From Fusobacterium naviforme (lineage in GTDB: Bacteria; Bacillota; Clostridia; Lachnospirales; Lachnospiraceae): DNA of 64,000 bases. The stretch spans positions 1 through 64,000 of the forward strand of contig PYGH01000011.1 in the NCBI GenBank assembly GCA_003014445.1. Direction: 5' to 3'. Position 1 is the stretch's first letter. Each line of letters begins with the position of its first letter. The position numbers were made by a program, and so were the translations under genes. Shown here piece after piece: positions 30,973 through 40,003 of this stretch. The notes under the pieces were generated by a model that was not told the DNA's origin, did no database searches, and saw nothing but the letters and a program-made list of their open reading frames with translations.

Positions 30973-32571
30973 ATGAGCAAGAAAAACAGGAAATACAGAC
31001 GGGCATCGCCGAAAGCAAGTGGTTACAGCGAGGCAGGTGCAAGTCTGACACGGCGATCACTGAAGGGCTTCCGCCCGAACTCGTCCTCTCCCGGTGAGGA
31101 CATCGATCTTAACAATTTCACACTGCGGCAGCGCAGCCGGATGCTTTACATGGCAGCGCCTCTGGCATCTGCGGCGATTAAGACCAACCGCACAAAGGTA
31201 GTAGGCGTGGGCCTCACGCTTTCCCCGATGATTGACTATGAATTCCTCGGCATGAGTCAGGAGGCCGCCACGAGATGGCAGAGGCAGACGCTGAAGGAGT
31301 TCAACCTCTGGGCTGGAAAGAAGCAGAACTGCGATGCACTCGGCCTTAATAACTTCGCCGGGCTCCAGCAGCTGGCCTTGAAAGCCTGGCTGATGAGCGG
31401 TGATGTCTTTGCGCTCGTGAAGCGGTACGATCCGACGCCGTTGAACCCATACGGCCTCAGGCTCCACCTGATTGAGGCGGACCGCATCAGCACTCCGGAT
31501 GCCTACAAAATGGGGCCGAATGTCCTGCCGAATGTGGAGGGGATCATTCCGAAGGGGCAGCCCGGGGCCGGCCATAAGATCCATGACGGCGTGGAGGTAG
31601 ATTCCGACGGCATGGTGCAGGCATACCATATCTGCAACGGATATCCACAGCAGATGCTTATTGACTGCCTGAAGTGGACCAGGGTGACCGCTTATGGGGC
31701 ACACACGGGGCAACCGAACGTTCTGCACATCATGGAGTCTGAACGACCTGACAGCTATCGTGGGGTTCCGTATCTGGCCAACGTGATCGAAACTTTGCTT
31801 CAGCAGAGACGGTACACAGAGTCGGAGCTGACGGCAGCTCTTGTGCAGAGTTTCTTCACCGCATGGATCAAGACGGTTACGAACAAGTCAGAAATCCCGA
31901 TGAATGAGGTCGGCGCCGGGGACATCAACGGAATCCCTTCCGAGAACCCGAACGAGGAAAACATGTCCACGTCAGAAAGCGAGTACGAAATGGGACCTGG
32001 CACCGTTCTGCACCTCGGAGAAAATGAGGAGGTCCAGTTTGGAAGCCCGAATATCCCGACCGCTGGCTTCGAGGTTTTCATGAAGACCATCACGAAGATG
32101 ATCGGTGCGGCACTGGAACTTCCATACGATGTCCTCGTAAAGGAGTTCAACTCCTCCTACTCAGCCTCAAGAGGAGCTCTTCTGGAAGCCTGGGAGGCGT
32201 TCCGGATGCGGCGTGGGTGGTTCGTAGACAGCTTCTGCCAGCCCGTCTATGAGATGTGGCTTGCTGAAGCCGTGGCCAGAGGCAGGGTGAAAGCCCCAGG
32301 CTTCTTCAATGATCCTGCCGTGCGTGCCGCTTGGTGCGGAGCGAGATGGATCGGGCCGGTACAGGGACAGCTCGACCCGAAGAAGGAAGTTGAAGCTGGT
32401 ATCCTGATGACCGCCCATGGCTTCAAGACCCATGAGCAGGTAACCAGGGAGCTCGGTGGAGGCGACTGGAATGAGAATATGGATCAGGTACTCATAGAAC
32501 GGGAAAAATGCGGCGATGCAGCAGTGTCCGATGTGCTCCCTTCCGAGCGTGATCCGAAGGAGGATGAATAA
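30973..32571 (+). CDS. Portal protein (lambda gpB family)
   Basis: The 532-residue dodecameric portal forms the DNA channel. Family features are LTRRSLKGFRPNSSSPGEDI, RQRSRMLYMAAPLASAAIKTNRTKVVGVGL, FALVKRYDPTPLNPYGLRLHLIEADR, HIMESERPDSYRGVPYLANVIETLLQ and LELPYDVLVKEFNSSYSASRGALLEAW, all typical of gpB-type portals. The length is normal. The gene starts 4 bp after the endolysin and overlaps the protease start (TAATG). Confidence 0.92.
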   Translation: MSKKNRKYRRASPKASGYSEAGASLTRRSLKGFRPNSSSPGEDIDLNNFTLRQRSRMLYMAAPLASAAIKTNRTKVVGVGLTLSPMIDYEFLGMSQEAATRWQRQTLKEFNLWAGKKQNCDALGLNNFAGLQQLALKAWLMSGDVFALVKRYDPTPLNPYGLRLHLIEADRISTPDAYKMGPNVLPNVEGIIPKGQPGAGHKIHDGVEVDSDGMVQAYHICNGYPQQMLIDCLKWTRVTAYGAHTGQPNVLHIMESERPDSYRGVPYLANVIETLLQQRRYTESELTAALVQSFFTAWIKTVTNKSEIPMNEVGAGDINGIPSENPNEENMSTSESEYEMGPGTVLHLGENEEVQFGSPNIPTAGFEVFMKTITKMIGAALELPYDVLVKEFNSSYSASRGALLEAWEAFRMRRGWFVDSFCQPVYEMWLAEAVARGRVKAPGFFNDPAVRAAWCGARWIGPVQGQLDPKKEVEAGILMTAHGFKTHEQVTRELGGGDWNENMDQVLIEREKCGDAAVSDVLPSERDPKEDE

Positions 32572-33827
32572 TGCCATTTCCGAAGTTTTTTGAAAGACGG
32601 GGAAATCAGCCGGTGAACATCCGCAGGGACTTCTACAATATGGCGTCGGAGAACTTCGATACTGTAGAGATCACCATGTACGGCGACATCGTGCAGGAAC
32701 AGCCCCGTGACTGGTGGACGGATGAGCCGATCCCCGGACAGTGGATCGCGCTCGACACGTTCATGGATGACCTGGAGCGCATCTCCGGGTACAAGAACAT
32801 CCGAATCCGGATGAACACCTACGGCGGTGACTGTGTCGCTGCCTTTGTCATCCACAACCGGCTCCGCGAGCTGTCGAGAGAAGGGGCAAACTTGACCTGC
32901 ATCATCGACGGTGTGTCGATGTCTGCCGGGACTGTGATCATGAGCGCATGTGACCGTGTGCTTGTGAATCCGAACAGCCTCATCATGATCCACAAGTGCT
33001 GGTCCTATCTTTTCGGCGGCTACAATGCCGACGAACTGGAGGAGCTTGCCAGACAGCATGCGAAGTATGATCAGGCAATCATTACCACATACACCCGCAA
33101 GACCGGGCTCTCTGCCACCGTGCTCTCTCACATGATGAGCGACACCACCTACCTGACAGGCAAGGAAGCGGTAGAGAAAGGCTTTGCGGATGAACTGATC
33201 GAGGATGCTGAGCCGCTTGATATTGCGGCATCTGCAGACGGACGTATCCTGTTCTGCCGTGATAGGCAGATGCACCTCGCTCCCGGCATGTTTGCCCCGG
33301 ACAGCATCCCGACAAGAGAGGAAGCTCCGGAGGAACCGGATGCGCATGAGGAAACTGAGGTCACACCCGGCGACTCCCAGCCGGTGGACAATACACCAAA
33401 TACGCCGGGGGAGTCCGGCAGTGAAGAAGGAGGACACAATATGACTCTCGATGAACTCCGGGCACAGGACCCGGAACTGGTCGCACAGATCCAGACGGAA
33501 GCGGCCAATGCAGCCACCGAGGCAGAGCGCACCCGCCTGTCCGACATCGACGCCATCGCCAATCAGTTTACTGACGAGATGGTAGCCGACGCCAAGTACG
33601 GCGAGAACAGATGCTCCGCCATGGAGCTTGCCTATCGTGCGGCACAGCAGGCAGCTGCCCAAGGACGTAGGTTCCTTGCAAGCGCTGAAGCTGATGCGGA
33701 CGAATCCAATGCGGATGAGATTGAGGCAGCTCCCGCACCGGCAGAGGAAACCGGCGCAGAAACCGATGAAGAAAAGCAGGCAAAGGCTGATGCCTTTTTC
33801 GCCAATGCAATGAAGGAGGGAAAGTAA
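32571..33827 (+). CDS. Head maturation protease fused to scaffold
   Basis: 418 residues. The N-terminal ClpP/S49-like protease domain is at about 20-205: MNTYGGDCVAAF, IDGVSMSAGTVIMSACD (nucleophile Ser in SMSAG) and LIMIHKCW (His). This is followed by a Pro/Glu-rich linker and a helical scaffold (about 291-418). As in lambda C/Nu3 the protease cleaves capsid and scaffold during maturation. A nested start at 33441 gives scaffold alone. Confidence 0.9.
   Translation: MPFPKFFERRGNQPVNIRRDFYNMASENFDTVEITMYGDIVQEQPRDWWTDEPIPGQWIALDTFMDDLERISGYKNIRIRMNTYGGDCVAAFVIHNRLRELSREGANLTCIIDGVSMSAGTVIMSACDRVLVNPNSLIMIHKCWSYLFGGYNADELEELARQHAKYDQAIITTYTRKTGLSATVLSHMMSDTTYLTGKEAVEKGFADELIEDAEPLDIAASADGRILFCRDRQMHLAPGMFAPDSIPTREEAPEEPDAHEETEVTPGDSQPVDNTPNTPGESGSEEGGHNMTLDELRAQDPELVAQIQTEAANAATEAERTRLSDIDAIANQFTDEMVADAKYGENRCSAMELAYRAAQQAAAQGRRFLASAEADADESNADEIEAAPAPAEETGAETDEEKQAKADAFFANAMKEGK
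33441..33827 (+). CDS. Nested scaffold protein (Nu3-like)
   Basis: An internal in-frame ATG at residue 291 of the protease gene has a near-ideal site (AAGGAGG, 7 nt upstream). The 128-residue product (MTLDELRAQDPELVAQI ... DAFFANAMKEGK) is helical and acidic, as expected for a capsid scaffold. Lambda makes Nu3 from the same kind of nested start in C. The site strength and domain boundary agree. Confidence 0.75.
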   Translation: MTLDELRAQDPELVAQIQTEAANAATEAERTRLSDIDAIANQFTDEMVADAKYGENRCSAMELAYRAAQQAAAQGRRFLASAEADADESNADEIEAAPAPAEETGAETDEEKQAKADAFFANAMKEGK

Positions 33828-34241
33828 ATGGCTGACCTTTATAAGAACTATGATGCAGACATCTATGATGGCCTCATCACCAACGTTGTGCCGCCGATCG
33901 TGACGGGCCCCGCCGTGATCCTTAAGGAATCTTCTGCAAAAGCGACCTACGCAAGAGGCACTGTTTTTGCAAAGTCCAGCTCCACCGGAAAGCTGGTGAT
34001 TCTCGGCACCTCTGCAGGCCAGAGCGAGACCCTGACCCCGTACGGCATCCTCTGTGATGAAGCCGAGGTCAGCACTTCTGCAGACGTGAACGCCCTGTTC
34101 TACCTTGCAGGCTCTTTTGACCCTGACAAGCTGGTCGTCAAGAGCGGGTACACCATGACAGCGGCAGATATCGACGCTCTTCGGAATGGCGGCATCATCC
34201 TGAAGGCGCAGATCGATGCTGACTATGTGCAGTCCAACTAA
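33828..34241 (+). CDS. Head decoration protein (lambda gpD-like)
   Basis: A 137-residue protein containing PPIVTGPAVILKESSAKATYARGTVF, a fold seen in gpD-type stabilising proteins that sit on the capsid three-fold axes. GILCDEAEVSTSADVNALFYLAGSFDPDKLV is also typical. It lies immediately between scaffold and major capsid, as in lambda. Confidence 0.88.
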   Translation: MADLYKNYDADIYDGLITNVVPPIVTGPAVILKESSAKATYARGTVFAKSSSTGKLVILGTSAGQSETLTPYGILCDEAEVSTSADVNALFYLAGSFDPDKLVVKSGYTMTAADIDALRNGGIILKAQIDADYVQSN

Positions 34242-34259
34242 TCAAAGGAGGTAATATCA

Positions 34260-35342
34260 ATGGCTATTGCTTTAGATTTTTTTAGCTCCTATAACCTTAT
34301 CGCGGCTGTCCGCCAGGTCGTGCCGCAGGCGAGCTTTTTCCGTGATAGGTATTTCCCGACCGCAGCCGGCGACCTGTTCCGTGCAGACAAGGTACTTGTC
34401 GAGTATCAGGACGGCGACCGCAGGATGGTCCCGTTCGTCTCTCCCAGGGTCGGCGATATCCCGGTAGACCGCCAGGGCTACGAGGTCTCCGAGTATGCTC
34501 CGCCCAGAATCGCTCCCTCCCGGATCCTCACCATCGACGATCTGGAGAAGAGAGGATTTGGCGAAGCGCTGTTCTCCGACATGGACGAGGCTCAGAGAGC
34601 CGCCCGTATCCAGGTAGAAGACATGACCTTCCTTGACAGGCGTATTGCACGCCGTGAGGAGTGGATGTGCGCTCAGACCATCATTAACAATGGCTGCACC
34701 GTGCAGGAGTATATCGATGCCAAGAACATGGGTGAGGCGAAGGAGATCCGGTACTACACCGGGCAGACCTCCGACCACATCTACTCTGTCGGCGCGAAAT
34801 ACTGGAATGGACAGACTGGAGACTTCTTCGGGGATGTCAAGGCTATGTGCCGTATGCTCTCCAAGAGAGGTCTTCGTGCAGCTGACTTGCTTCTGGGCAC
34901 TGACGCTGCAGATGCGGTCCTTCACATCCAGGAAGTCAGAGATCTTCTGAACAAGAACTCCGGTATCATCACCGGCGAGATCCGTCAGACCCTGACCCAG
35001 TATGATGGTGTTGTTTTCATGGGACAGCTGAACTTCGGCGGCTTCATGCTGAACCTGTTCTCTGTTGATGAGGAGTACACCACCGACGCTGGTGCGACAG
35101 CGAAGTATTTCCCGGCAACCTCCGCAGCTGTCACCGCTCCCGGCGCCGGTCATCTGATGTACGGCAAGGTCACTCAGATCAACCACGGCTCTACAGAGTT
35201 CACCACCCATGTGGCCACCCGTGTGCCGAAGCTGATCGTGGATGAGGAGAACGACATCCGCAAGGTTCGCCTGGTCGCCCGTCCGCTGGCGGCTCCGCAC
35301 AACAGATCTTCGTGGATCTATGCCGCGAACGTAGTCAACTGA
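34260..35342 (+). CDS. Major capsid protein (lambda gpE family)
   Basis: A 360-residue HK97-fold capsid protein. Characteristic stretches are PQASFFRDRYFPTAAGDLFRADKVLVEYQDGDRRMVPFVSPRVGD, PPRIAPSRILTIDDLEKR and the C-terminal HVATRVPKLIVDEENDIRKVRLVARPL. These match gpE-type coat proteins, as does the position after gpD. GGAGG lies 9 nt upstream. Confidence 0.93.
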   Translation: MAIALDFFSSYNLIAAVRQVVPQASFFRDRYFPTAAGDLFRADKVLVEYQDGDRRMVPFVSPRVGDIPVDRQGYEVSEYAPPRIAPSRILTIDDLEKRGFGEALFSDMDEAQRAARIQVEDMTFLDRRIARREEWMCAQTIINNGCTVQEYIDAKNMGEAKEIRYYTGQTSDHIYSVGAKYWNGQTGDFFGDVKAMCRMLSKRGLRAADLLLGTDAADAVLHIQEVRDLLNKNSGIITGEIRQTLTQYDGVVFMGQLNFGGFMLNLFSVDEEYTTDAGATAKYFPATSAAVTAPGAGHLMYGKVTQINHGSTEFTTHVATRVPKLIVDEENDIRKVRLVARPLAAPHNRSSWIYAANVVN

Positions 35343-35369
35343 TCCCAACGACACTGAAAGGAGCGCGAA

Positions 35370-35816
35370 ATGAAAGTCCAGATCATTGTAGGAGCCTACG
35401 GGCACAAGTCCAAGGGCTCCTCTTTTGTAACCCCCATCTTCCGGGGTGAGACCTGTGAAGTGGATGACGCAGAGGGCAAGTACCTCATCGAAACCGGAGC
35501 AGCTGTGCTGGTCAGCACGGAACCGGCCGAATCAGAGCCGGAACCGACCGTTCCTGACGTTCTGGAGGATTCGCCTATCGGTAACCTGTCTGAAGACGAA
35601 GAAGCCAAGGAAGGGCCTTCTGTGGTCCCTGACATGGAATACCTGGAGACGCTCTCCTTCGATGAACTGAAGAACTATGCTGCAAAGCTCGGCATCGACA
35701 CGAAGAAGCTCCGCTCCAAGCTCGCGATCCGTGAGGCCATTATTGATGCTGTCGGCGAAGAAGCTGTCGATGGCGGTGAGCCTCCGGAGCTTGACGCATC
35801 GGAGGTGATTTCGTGA
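35370..35816 (+). CDS. Head-tail region protein with SAP/Rho-N-like end
   Basis: 148 residues. The N-terminal part is beta-rich (VTPIFRGETCEVDDAEGKYLIETGAAVLV), similar to short head-tail region proteins in this slot. A long acidic linker follows, then a small helical element (LSFDELKNYAAKLGIDTKKLRSKLAIREAI) resembling a Rho-N/SAP/HeH motif. The exact role is unknown; lambda FI occupies the same position. Confidence 0.6.
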   Translation: MKVQIIVGAYGHKSKGSSFVTPIFRGETCEVDDAEGKYLIETGAAVLVSTEPAESEPEPTVPDVLEDSPIGNLSEDEEAKEGPSVVPDMEYLETLSFDELKNYAAKLGIDTKKLRSKLAIREAIIDAVGEEAVDGGEPPELDASEVIS

Positions 35817-36202
35817 GCTTCAAAGATATGGTGAAGGCCGACAACCTCAATGTCTTCATGAACGCCTCAGAGTTTGCTGAATATCGCACGATCATCTATG
35901 ACGGTGTCACCTACGACGGGGCTGAAACTTACGAGGGCAAAGGCGTTCCCATCGTCTTAACCGGGTTAAAGGAACAGGATCGGAACACTACTCAGGCCGA
36001 TCATGCTCAGGGAATCTATCGGGTAAATGCAGTACTGCACATGCGAGTCGAGGACCTTGGCGGAAATCAGCCTGAAAAGGGATCCAAAATAAAAATTAAC
36101 GATGAAGAAGGCGGCGGCGGATTCTTTCGAGAATTCTATGTCGCCTTTTCAGACTGTGAAATGGGCATGCTCCGAGTTGAGTTAGAGGGAATCGACGAAT
36201 GA
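35813..36202 (+). CDS. Head-tail connector protein
   Basis: 129 residues, starting in an overlap with the preceding gene. It contains VFMNASEFAEYRTIIYDGVTYDG, as in lambda FII/ATP-binding-cassette-like head-tail connectors, where a beta-barrel binds the portal end. It is in the expected slot between capsid and tail genes. Confidence 0.7.
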   Translation: MSFKDMVKADNLNVFMNASEFAEYRTIIYDGVTYDGAETYEGKGVPIVLTGLKEQDRNTTQADHAQGIYRVNAVLHMRVEDLGGNQPEKGSKIKINDEEGGGGFFREFYVAFSDCEMGMLRVELEGIDE

Positions 36203-36819
36203 AAATTAGCATTGAAGACAGCGGCGTTGCACTGACCAGAGCTGAAAAGATTCTCTCAGGGATCCCTGGGGGAGCGCAAAAAGCGGCACAGGCAGCCATG
36301 ACCAGGACGGTAAGCAACCTGAAAACCCAGGTTGGCGTAAGGATTCGGGAAAGATATGCTATCTCGAACGCAAACCTCAGGCTTGGCCAAAATATGAAGG
36401 TCAGGTATGCTATCGGCCAGGGGGTCTCTGCATACGTTGTTTTCAATGGTACCAAAATTCCCCTCTACCGCTATGAAGGCGCTTCGCCAAAGTCTCCGCA
36501 ATACCTGAACGAACGGGTCCCCGCACTGGTCAACGGAGGTTGGAAGATGGTTCGTCCTGGAGTGCATGCAAGAGGACATCAGCTTGCCGGCACAGGGGCT
36601 GCCGACTTTTCTCATGCATTCGTTGCCAGAATGGCCTCTGGGCACACCGGCATTTTTGAAAGATCCGGAGATGGCATCGAAGAAATCATGGGAAGTTCAG
36701 TTCCACAGATGGTTGGAAATGAGGAAGTAGTGGAGAAGCTTGCCCAGGATGCTGAAAAGAAGTTTGTGGAACGTATGGATCATGAGGTGTCCAGGATTCT
36801 GAATGGATGGGGGAAATAA
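36199..36819 (+). CDS. Minor tail/neck protein (gpZ-like)
   Basis: 206 residues. RAEKILSGIPGGAQKAAQAAMTRTVSNLKTQV and the basic, amphipathic N-terminal region resemble prophage minor tail protein Z, which controls tail length or head-tail joining. The rest includes HARGHQLAGTGAADFSHAFVARMASGHTGIFER. It overlaps the previous gene by 4 bp. Confidence 0.7.
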   Translation: MKISIEDSGVALTRAEKILSGIPGGAQKAAQAAMTRTVSNLKTQVGVRIRERYAISNANLRLGQNMKVRYAIGQGVSAYVVFNGTKIPLYRYEGASPKSPQYLNERVPALVNGGWKMVRPGVHARGHQLAGTGAADFSHAFVARMASGHTGIFERSGDGIEEIMGSSVPQMVGNEEVVEKLAQDAEKKFVERMDHEVSRILNGWGK

Positions 36820-36822
36820 GCT

Positions 36823-37368
36823 ATGACGTCAAATGAACTGCTCAATGCACTGAAAACATTCACGGAAGATGCAGTCAAGGACCTTCTCCTCCCCGTACGT
36901 TTTCAGAAGTCTGATGAGGAGCCGCCGGAAGACCGAGCACCTCTCGTGTTCCAGATGAGGCTTCCAGATTCCAAATCCGCCACCAAGAAAGCACCATATA
37001 TTCTGCATCAGAAAGTCACATCAAAAGATTCCCAGGAGCCCGGGCAAAGGTCCACATCTGAAGCCGTGATCCGAACGGTCTTCTGTGTATATGACGAAGA
37101 TGAACAGCAAGGGGGGCTCAGCCTGAATGAGGTTATGGATCGAGTCCGTATTCCGCTTCTTCGGCAGCGGATCCTCGCAGGCCAGTTTGAGCTGCTGATG
37201 GATGGTGATCACGCTCCGCAATCCCTGGTATATACGGAAGAAACCGCACCATATTACATTGGTGAGATGGTTACCACATGGCGGCTTCCCCCAATTGAAA
37301 GAGAGGTGAAACTCTATGAGCCATACGAAAACTTCTTCGGACAAGAAGAAGGCAGTCCCGGTCTCTAA
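36823..37368 (+). CDS. Tail terminator/completion-type protein
   Basis: 181 residues, with a beta-alpha layout (VRFQKSDEEPPEDRAPLVFQMRLPD, EAVIRTVFCVYDEDEQQGG, ITTWRLPP-like end). Its position right before the tail sheath fits tail completion proteins. Its family cannot be named from motifs alone. It overlaps the next gene by 53 bp in another frame. Confidence 0.55.
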   Translation: MTSNELLNALKTFTEDAVKDLLLPVRFQKSDEEPPEDRAPLVFQMRLPDSKSATKKAPYILHQKVTSKDSQEPGQRSTSEAVIRTVFCVYDEDEQQGGLSLNEVMDRVRIPLLRQRILAGQFELLMDGDHAPQSLVYTEETAPYYIGEMVTTWRLPPIEREVKLYEPYENFFGQEEGSPGL

Positions 37369-37603
37369 AGGAGCCGGGTTTTGTTGTTATGTCGGCCCTT
37401 CCATCCTTGGCATTGTGCAGCAGAATCAGGTTTTTAACGGTTCTGTTGCAGAAGCCAAAACCAGACTGGCTGACGCAATTGAAAAACGCCCGGAAATTGC
37501 CCGTCTCATCGTAGACGGCAATGACCTTGCTGAAGCACTCATTGCAGTCAGGAGTCCCGGAACCCTGCTCTATGAGAAATATCATAAAATGACCGGGAGA
37601 TAA
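37316..37603 (+). CDS. Small tail-region protein, 95 aa
   Basis: Begins MSHTKTSSDKKKAVP and contains GFCCYVGPSILGIVQQNQVFNGSVAEAKTRLADAIEKRPEIARLIVDG, a pattern found in short proteins just before Mu/P2-type sheath genes. No biochemical role is known. The overlapping start suggests coupled translation. Confidence 0.65.
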   Translation: MSHTKTSSDKKKAVPVSKGAGFCCYVGPSILGIVQQNQVFNGSVAEAKTRLADAIEKRPEIARLIVDGNDLAEALIAVRSPGTLLYEKYHKMTGR

Positions 37604-37615
37604 AAGGAGGCGCTT

Positions 37616-39025
37616 ATGTCTATGTTTCATGCTGTAAATGTTACGCAGCAGTCCACCGGAGTATCTACACCGAGAACCGCAGCATCCGGCCTTCCGTTTG
37701 TCGTAGGCACTGCTCCGGTCCAGATGGCAGAAAAGCCGGCTGCTGTAAATACCCCGGTTCTTCTGACATCTTGGGACGAGGCAGTGGAAAAATTCGGATA
37801 CTCCGAAAGCTGGGATACTTACACTCTTTGTGAGTTCATGTACAGCCACTTTGTGAATTTCGGAGCTGCACCGGTAGTCTTTGTGAACGTGCTTGATATC
37901 GCAAACATGAAGACTGCAGTATCCAACGTCAACACGCCGGTCACCGCTCATAAGGCAAGCATTACCGGTGATGCCATCGCTTCTTCTCTTGTGGTAAAAG
38001 CATCCGAAGAAGGCGGGGCAACGCTTGAAAAGGATACTGATTATGAGGCCTACTATTCGGATGGAAAGCTGGTCATCGAGCTTATCAGTACCAGCGCTCA
38101 TTATTCTGATGCAGCCATCAGTGTCTCCTATGACAAGGTCAACATTGAGAATATTCAGACGTCCACAATTGTGAATGCAATTTCCAAGATTGACCTGTGC
38201 ATTACCTCTCTGGGTATGGTTCCTGATCTGATCTGCGCACCTGGCTGGTCTGATCAGTCTGTGGTTGCTGCTGCAATGGCGGCAAAGGCCGCATCTGTTT
38301 CCGGCCTTTGCACTGCTAAGGCATTGGTGGACCTGACAGCCACTTCATACGATACGGCTGTAACGGAAAAGAGCACAAAGAATCTCGTGCTTCCTCAGGA
38401 AATCGTTTGCTGGCCCATGGGCAAGCTCGGAAATCTGAAGTTCCATATGTCCACCTTGATGGCTGGCCGCATGGCCTCTACTGATACCGACAATGATGGA
38501 TGCCCCTATGAGTCTCCGTCCAACAAGGCTCTGCCGATTGATGGGATCTGCACCCCTGCAGGTGATACCGTGGAGCTGACGCTTGCTCAGGCCAATGTCC
38601 TGAACGCAGCCGGCATTACCACTGCCATCCACTTTATCAATGGATGGGTCGCATGGGGCAACTACACTGCGGCATATCCTGCCAATACGGATGTGAAGGA
38701 CATCTTCATTCCTGTGTCCCGCATGTTCACCTGGATCGGGAACAGCCTCATCCAGACCTTCTGGAGCAGACTGGATGCTCCGATGAACCGCCGGCAGATC
38801 GACAGCATCCTGGATACCTGCAACATCTGGCTGAACGGCCTTACCGGGATGGGTTACATTCTCGGAGGCCGGGTCGAGATGCAGGAGTCTGAGAACCCGA
38901 CCACCAACCTTATGGCAGGTATCCTGAAGCTTCACGTTTATGTTACACCGCCGTCTCCGCTGCAGGAACTCGACTTTGTGCTTGAGTACGATGCAAGCTA
39001 TGTCGAAGCAGCTCTGGCAGGCTGA
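37616..39025 (+). CDS. Contractile tail sheath protein
   Basis: 469 residues. The sheath contracts to drive the tube through the envelope. The family pattern includes STGVSTPRTAASGLPFVVGTAPVQMA, LTSWDEAVEKFGYSESWDTYTLCEFM, APVVFVNVLDIANMKTAV, CAPGWSDQSVVAAAMAAKAAS and the C-terminal QTFWSRLDAPMNRRQIDSILDTCNIWLNGLTGMGYILGG. This defines a myovirus-type tail. Confidence 0.93.
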   Translation: MSMFHAVNVTQQSTGVSTPRTAASGLPFVVGTAPVQMAEKPAAVNTPVLLTSWDEAVEKFGYSESWDTYTLCEFMYSHFVNFGAAPVVFVNVLDIANMKTAVSNVNTPVTAHKASITGDAIASSLVVKASEEGGATLEKDTDYEAYYSDGKLVIELISTSAHYSDAAISVSYDKVNIENIQTSTIVNAISKIDLCITSLGMVPDLICAPGWSDQSVVAAAMAAKAASVSGLCTAKALVDLTATSYDTAVTEKSTKNLVLPQEIVCWPMGKLGNLKFHMSTLMAGRMASTDTDNDGCPYESPSNKALPIDGICTPAGDTVELTLAQANVLNAAGITTAIHFINGWVAWGNYTAAYPANTDVKDIFIPVSRMFTWIGNSLIQTFWSRLDAPMNRRQIDSILDTCNIWLNGLTGMGYILGGRVEMQESENPTTNLMAGILKLHVYVTPPSPLQELDFVLEYDASYVEAALAG

Positions 39026-39040
39026 TAAGGAGGTCAATAT

Positions 39041-39550
39041 ATGGATCAGGCAACAATTAGCTTTGCATTATATGAGGATGGCAAGGAGCATATGGGTGTG
39101 GCGACTCTTAAGCTCCCGAACCTTAACTTCATCACGCAGACCATGAATGGAGCGGGTATCGCCGGCAATGTGGATTACCCCATCATCGGTCAGATGGAGG
39201 CGATGGAACTCGGCATCGAATTCCGCACCACCCAGAAGAATGCATCGAAGCTGGCAGCCCCGAAGCGGCATCAGATTGAATGCAGAAGCGCTCAGCAGGG
39301 CGATAACCCTGTTGCAGGAAAGCTCACCGTAGATAACGTGAAGCATTCCTTTGTAGTCCTTCCCAAGACGCTGACGGGTGGTTCGGTCGCCCCGGCAGCT
39401 CCGACTAACGGATCCGGAACCTATTCCGTACTGTACTGGAAGGAGACTGTAAATGGCGAGGTCACCAAGGAGCTCGATCCGGTCAACTTCATCTGCGTCA
39501 TCGATGGGGTCGACTACCTCGCAGACGTCAGGAAGATCCTCGGCAAATAA
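39041..39550 (+). CDS. Tail tube protein (P2 FII-like)
   Basis: 169 residues. It contains SFALYEDGKEHMGVATLKLPNLNFITQTMNGAGIAGNVDYPIIGQMEAMELGIEFRT, matching FII-type tail tube proteins that stack into the rigid inner tube. It follows the sheath by 15 bp, with AAGGAGG upstream. The length is standard. Confidence 0.92.
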   Translation: MDQATISFALYEDGKEHMGVATLKLPNLNFITQTMNGAGIAGNVDYPIIGQMEAMELGIEFRTTQKNASKLAAPKRHQIECRSAQQGDNPVAGKLTVDNVKHSFVVLPKTLTGGSVAPAAPTNGSGTYSVLYWKETVNGEVTKELDPVNFICVIDGVDYLADVRKILGK

Positions 39551-39571
39551 GTATTCACCACTTAATCACAG

Positions 39572-39603
39572 GCCCTTGGGGTAATCCCAGGGGCTTGCTT
39601 TAT
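39572..39603 (+). terminator. Hairpin after the tail tube gene
   Basis: GCCCTTGGG pairs with CCCAGGGGC (one G-U) over a GTAAT loop, followed by TTGCTTTATTT. It probably works as an attenuator that lowers tail-tip gene expression relative to sheath and tube. Confidence 0.5.
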
Positions 39604-39619
39604 TTGAAAGGAGCGAATC

Positions 39620-40003
39620 ATGCAGGAAATCAAGAAGAATGACCCTATGGATACCATCGGCGAGGAAATCGAACAGGCAAAAAAGCAGGCTCAGATTGAT
39701 ACAGTCGAGCACTTTACCCTGCATCTAACAAAGCCATTCACATGGGAAGGTACAGACTATTCCGATATGGAATTTGATTTTGCCGGTATGACAGGTGCGG
39801 ATTTCATCAATATCGAAGCAGAACTTCAGTCCCAGGGGTACGGGGTAATTGCCCCGGAATTCTCAACCATGTTTCTTATGACCATGGCAATGAGGTGCTG
39901 TAAACAGCCGATCGGAACGGATGCCATTGAAAAGCTTCCCTTCCCGGTGTTCTGCAGACTCAGGAGCAAAGCCAGAAGTTTTTTATTAAATATGGGGATG
40001 TAG
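39620..40003 (+). CDS. Tail assembly chaperone, short form (gpE-like)
   Basis: 127 residues, with DTVEHFTLHLTKPFTWEGTDYSDMEFDFAGMTGADFINIEAEL and MFLMTMAMRCCKQP, the pattern of Mu gp41/P2 E-type chaperones that bind the tape measure during tail assembly. It ends at a TAG just after a T-TTT-TTA slip site where a longer fusion form can be made. Confidence 0.85.
   Translation: MQEIKKNDPMDTIGEEIEQAKKQAQIDTVEHFTLHLTKPFTWEGTDYSDMEFDFAGMTGADFINIEAELQSQGYGVIAPEFSTMFLMTMAMRCCKQPIGTDAIEKLPFPVFCRLRSKARSFLLNMGM

Noticed and set aside
31057-34000. Long minus-strand open frames under portal, protease and capsid genes (including one of 392 codons)
   Set aside because: They are shadows of GC-rich structural genes with recognisable families and have no supporting start sites.
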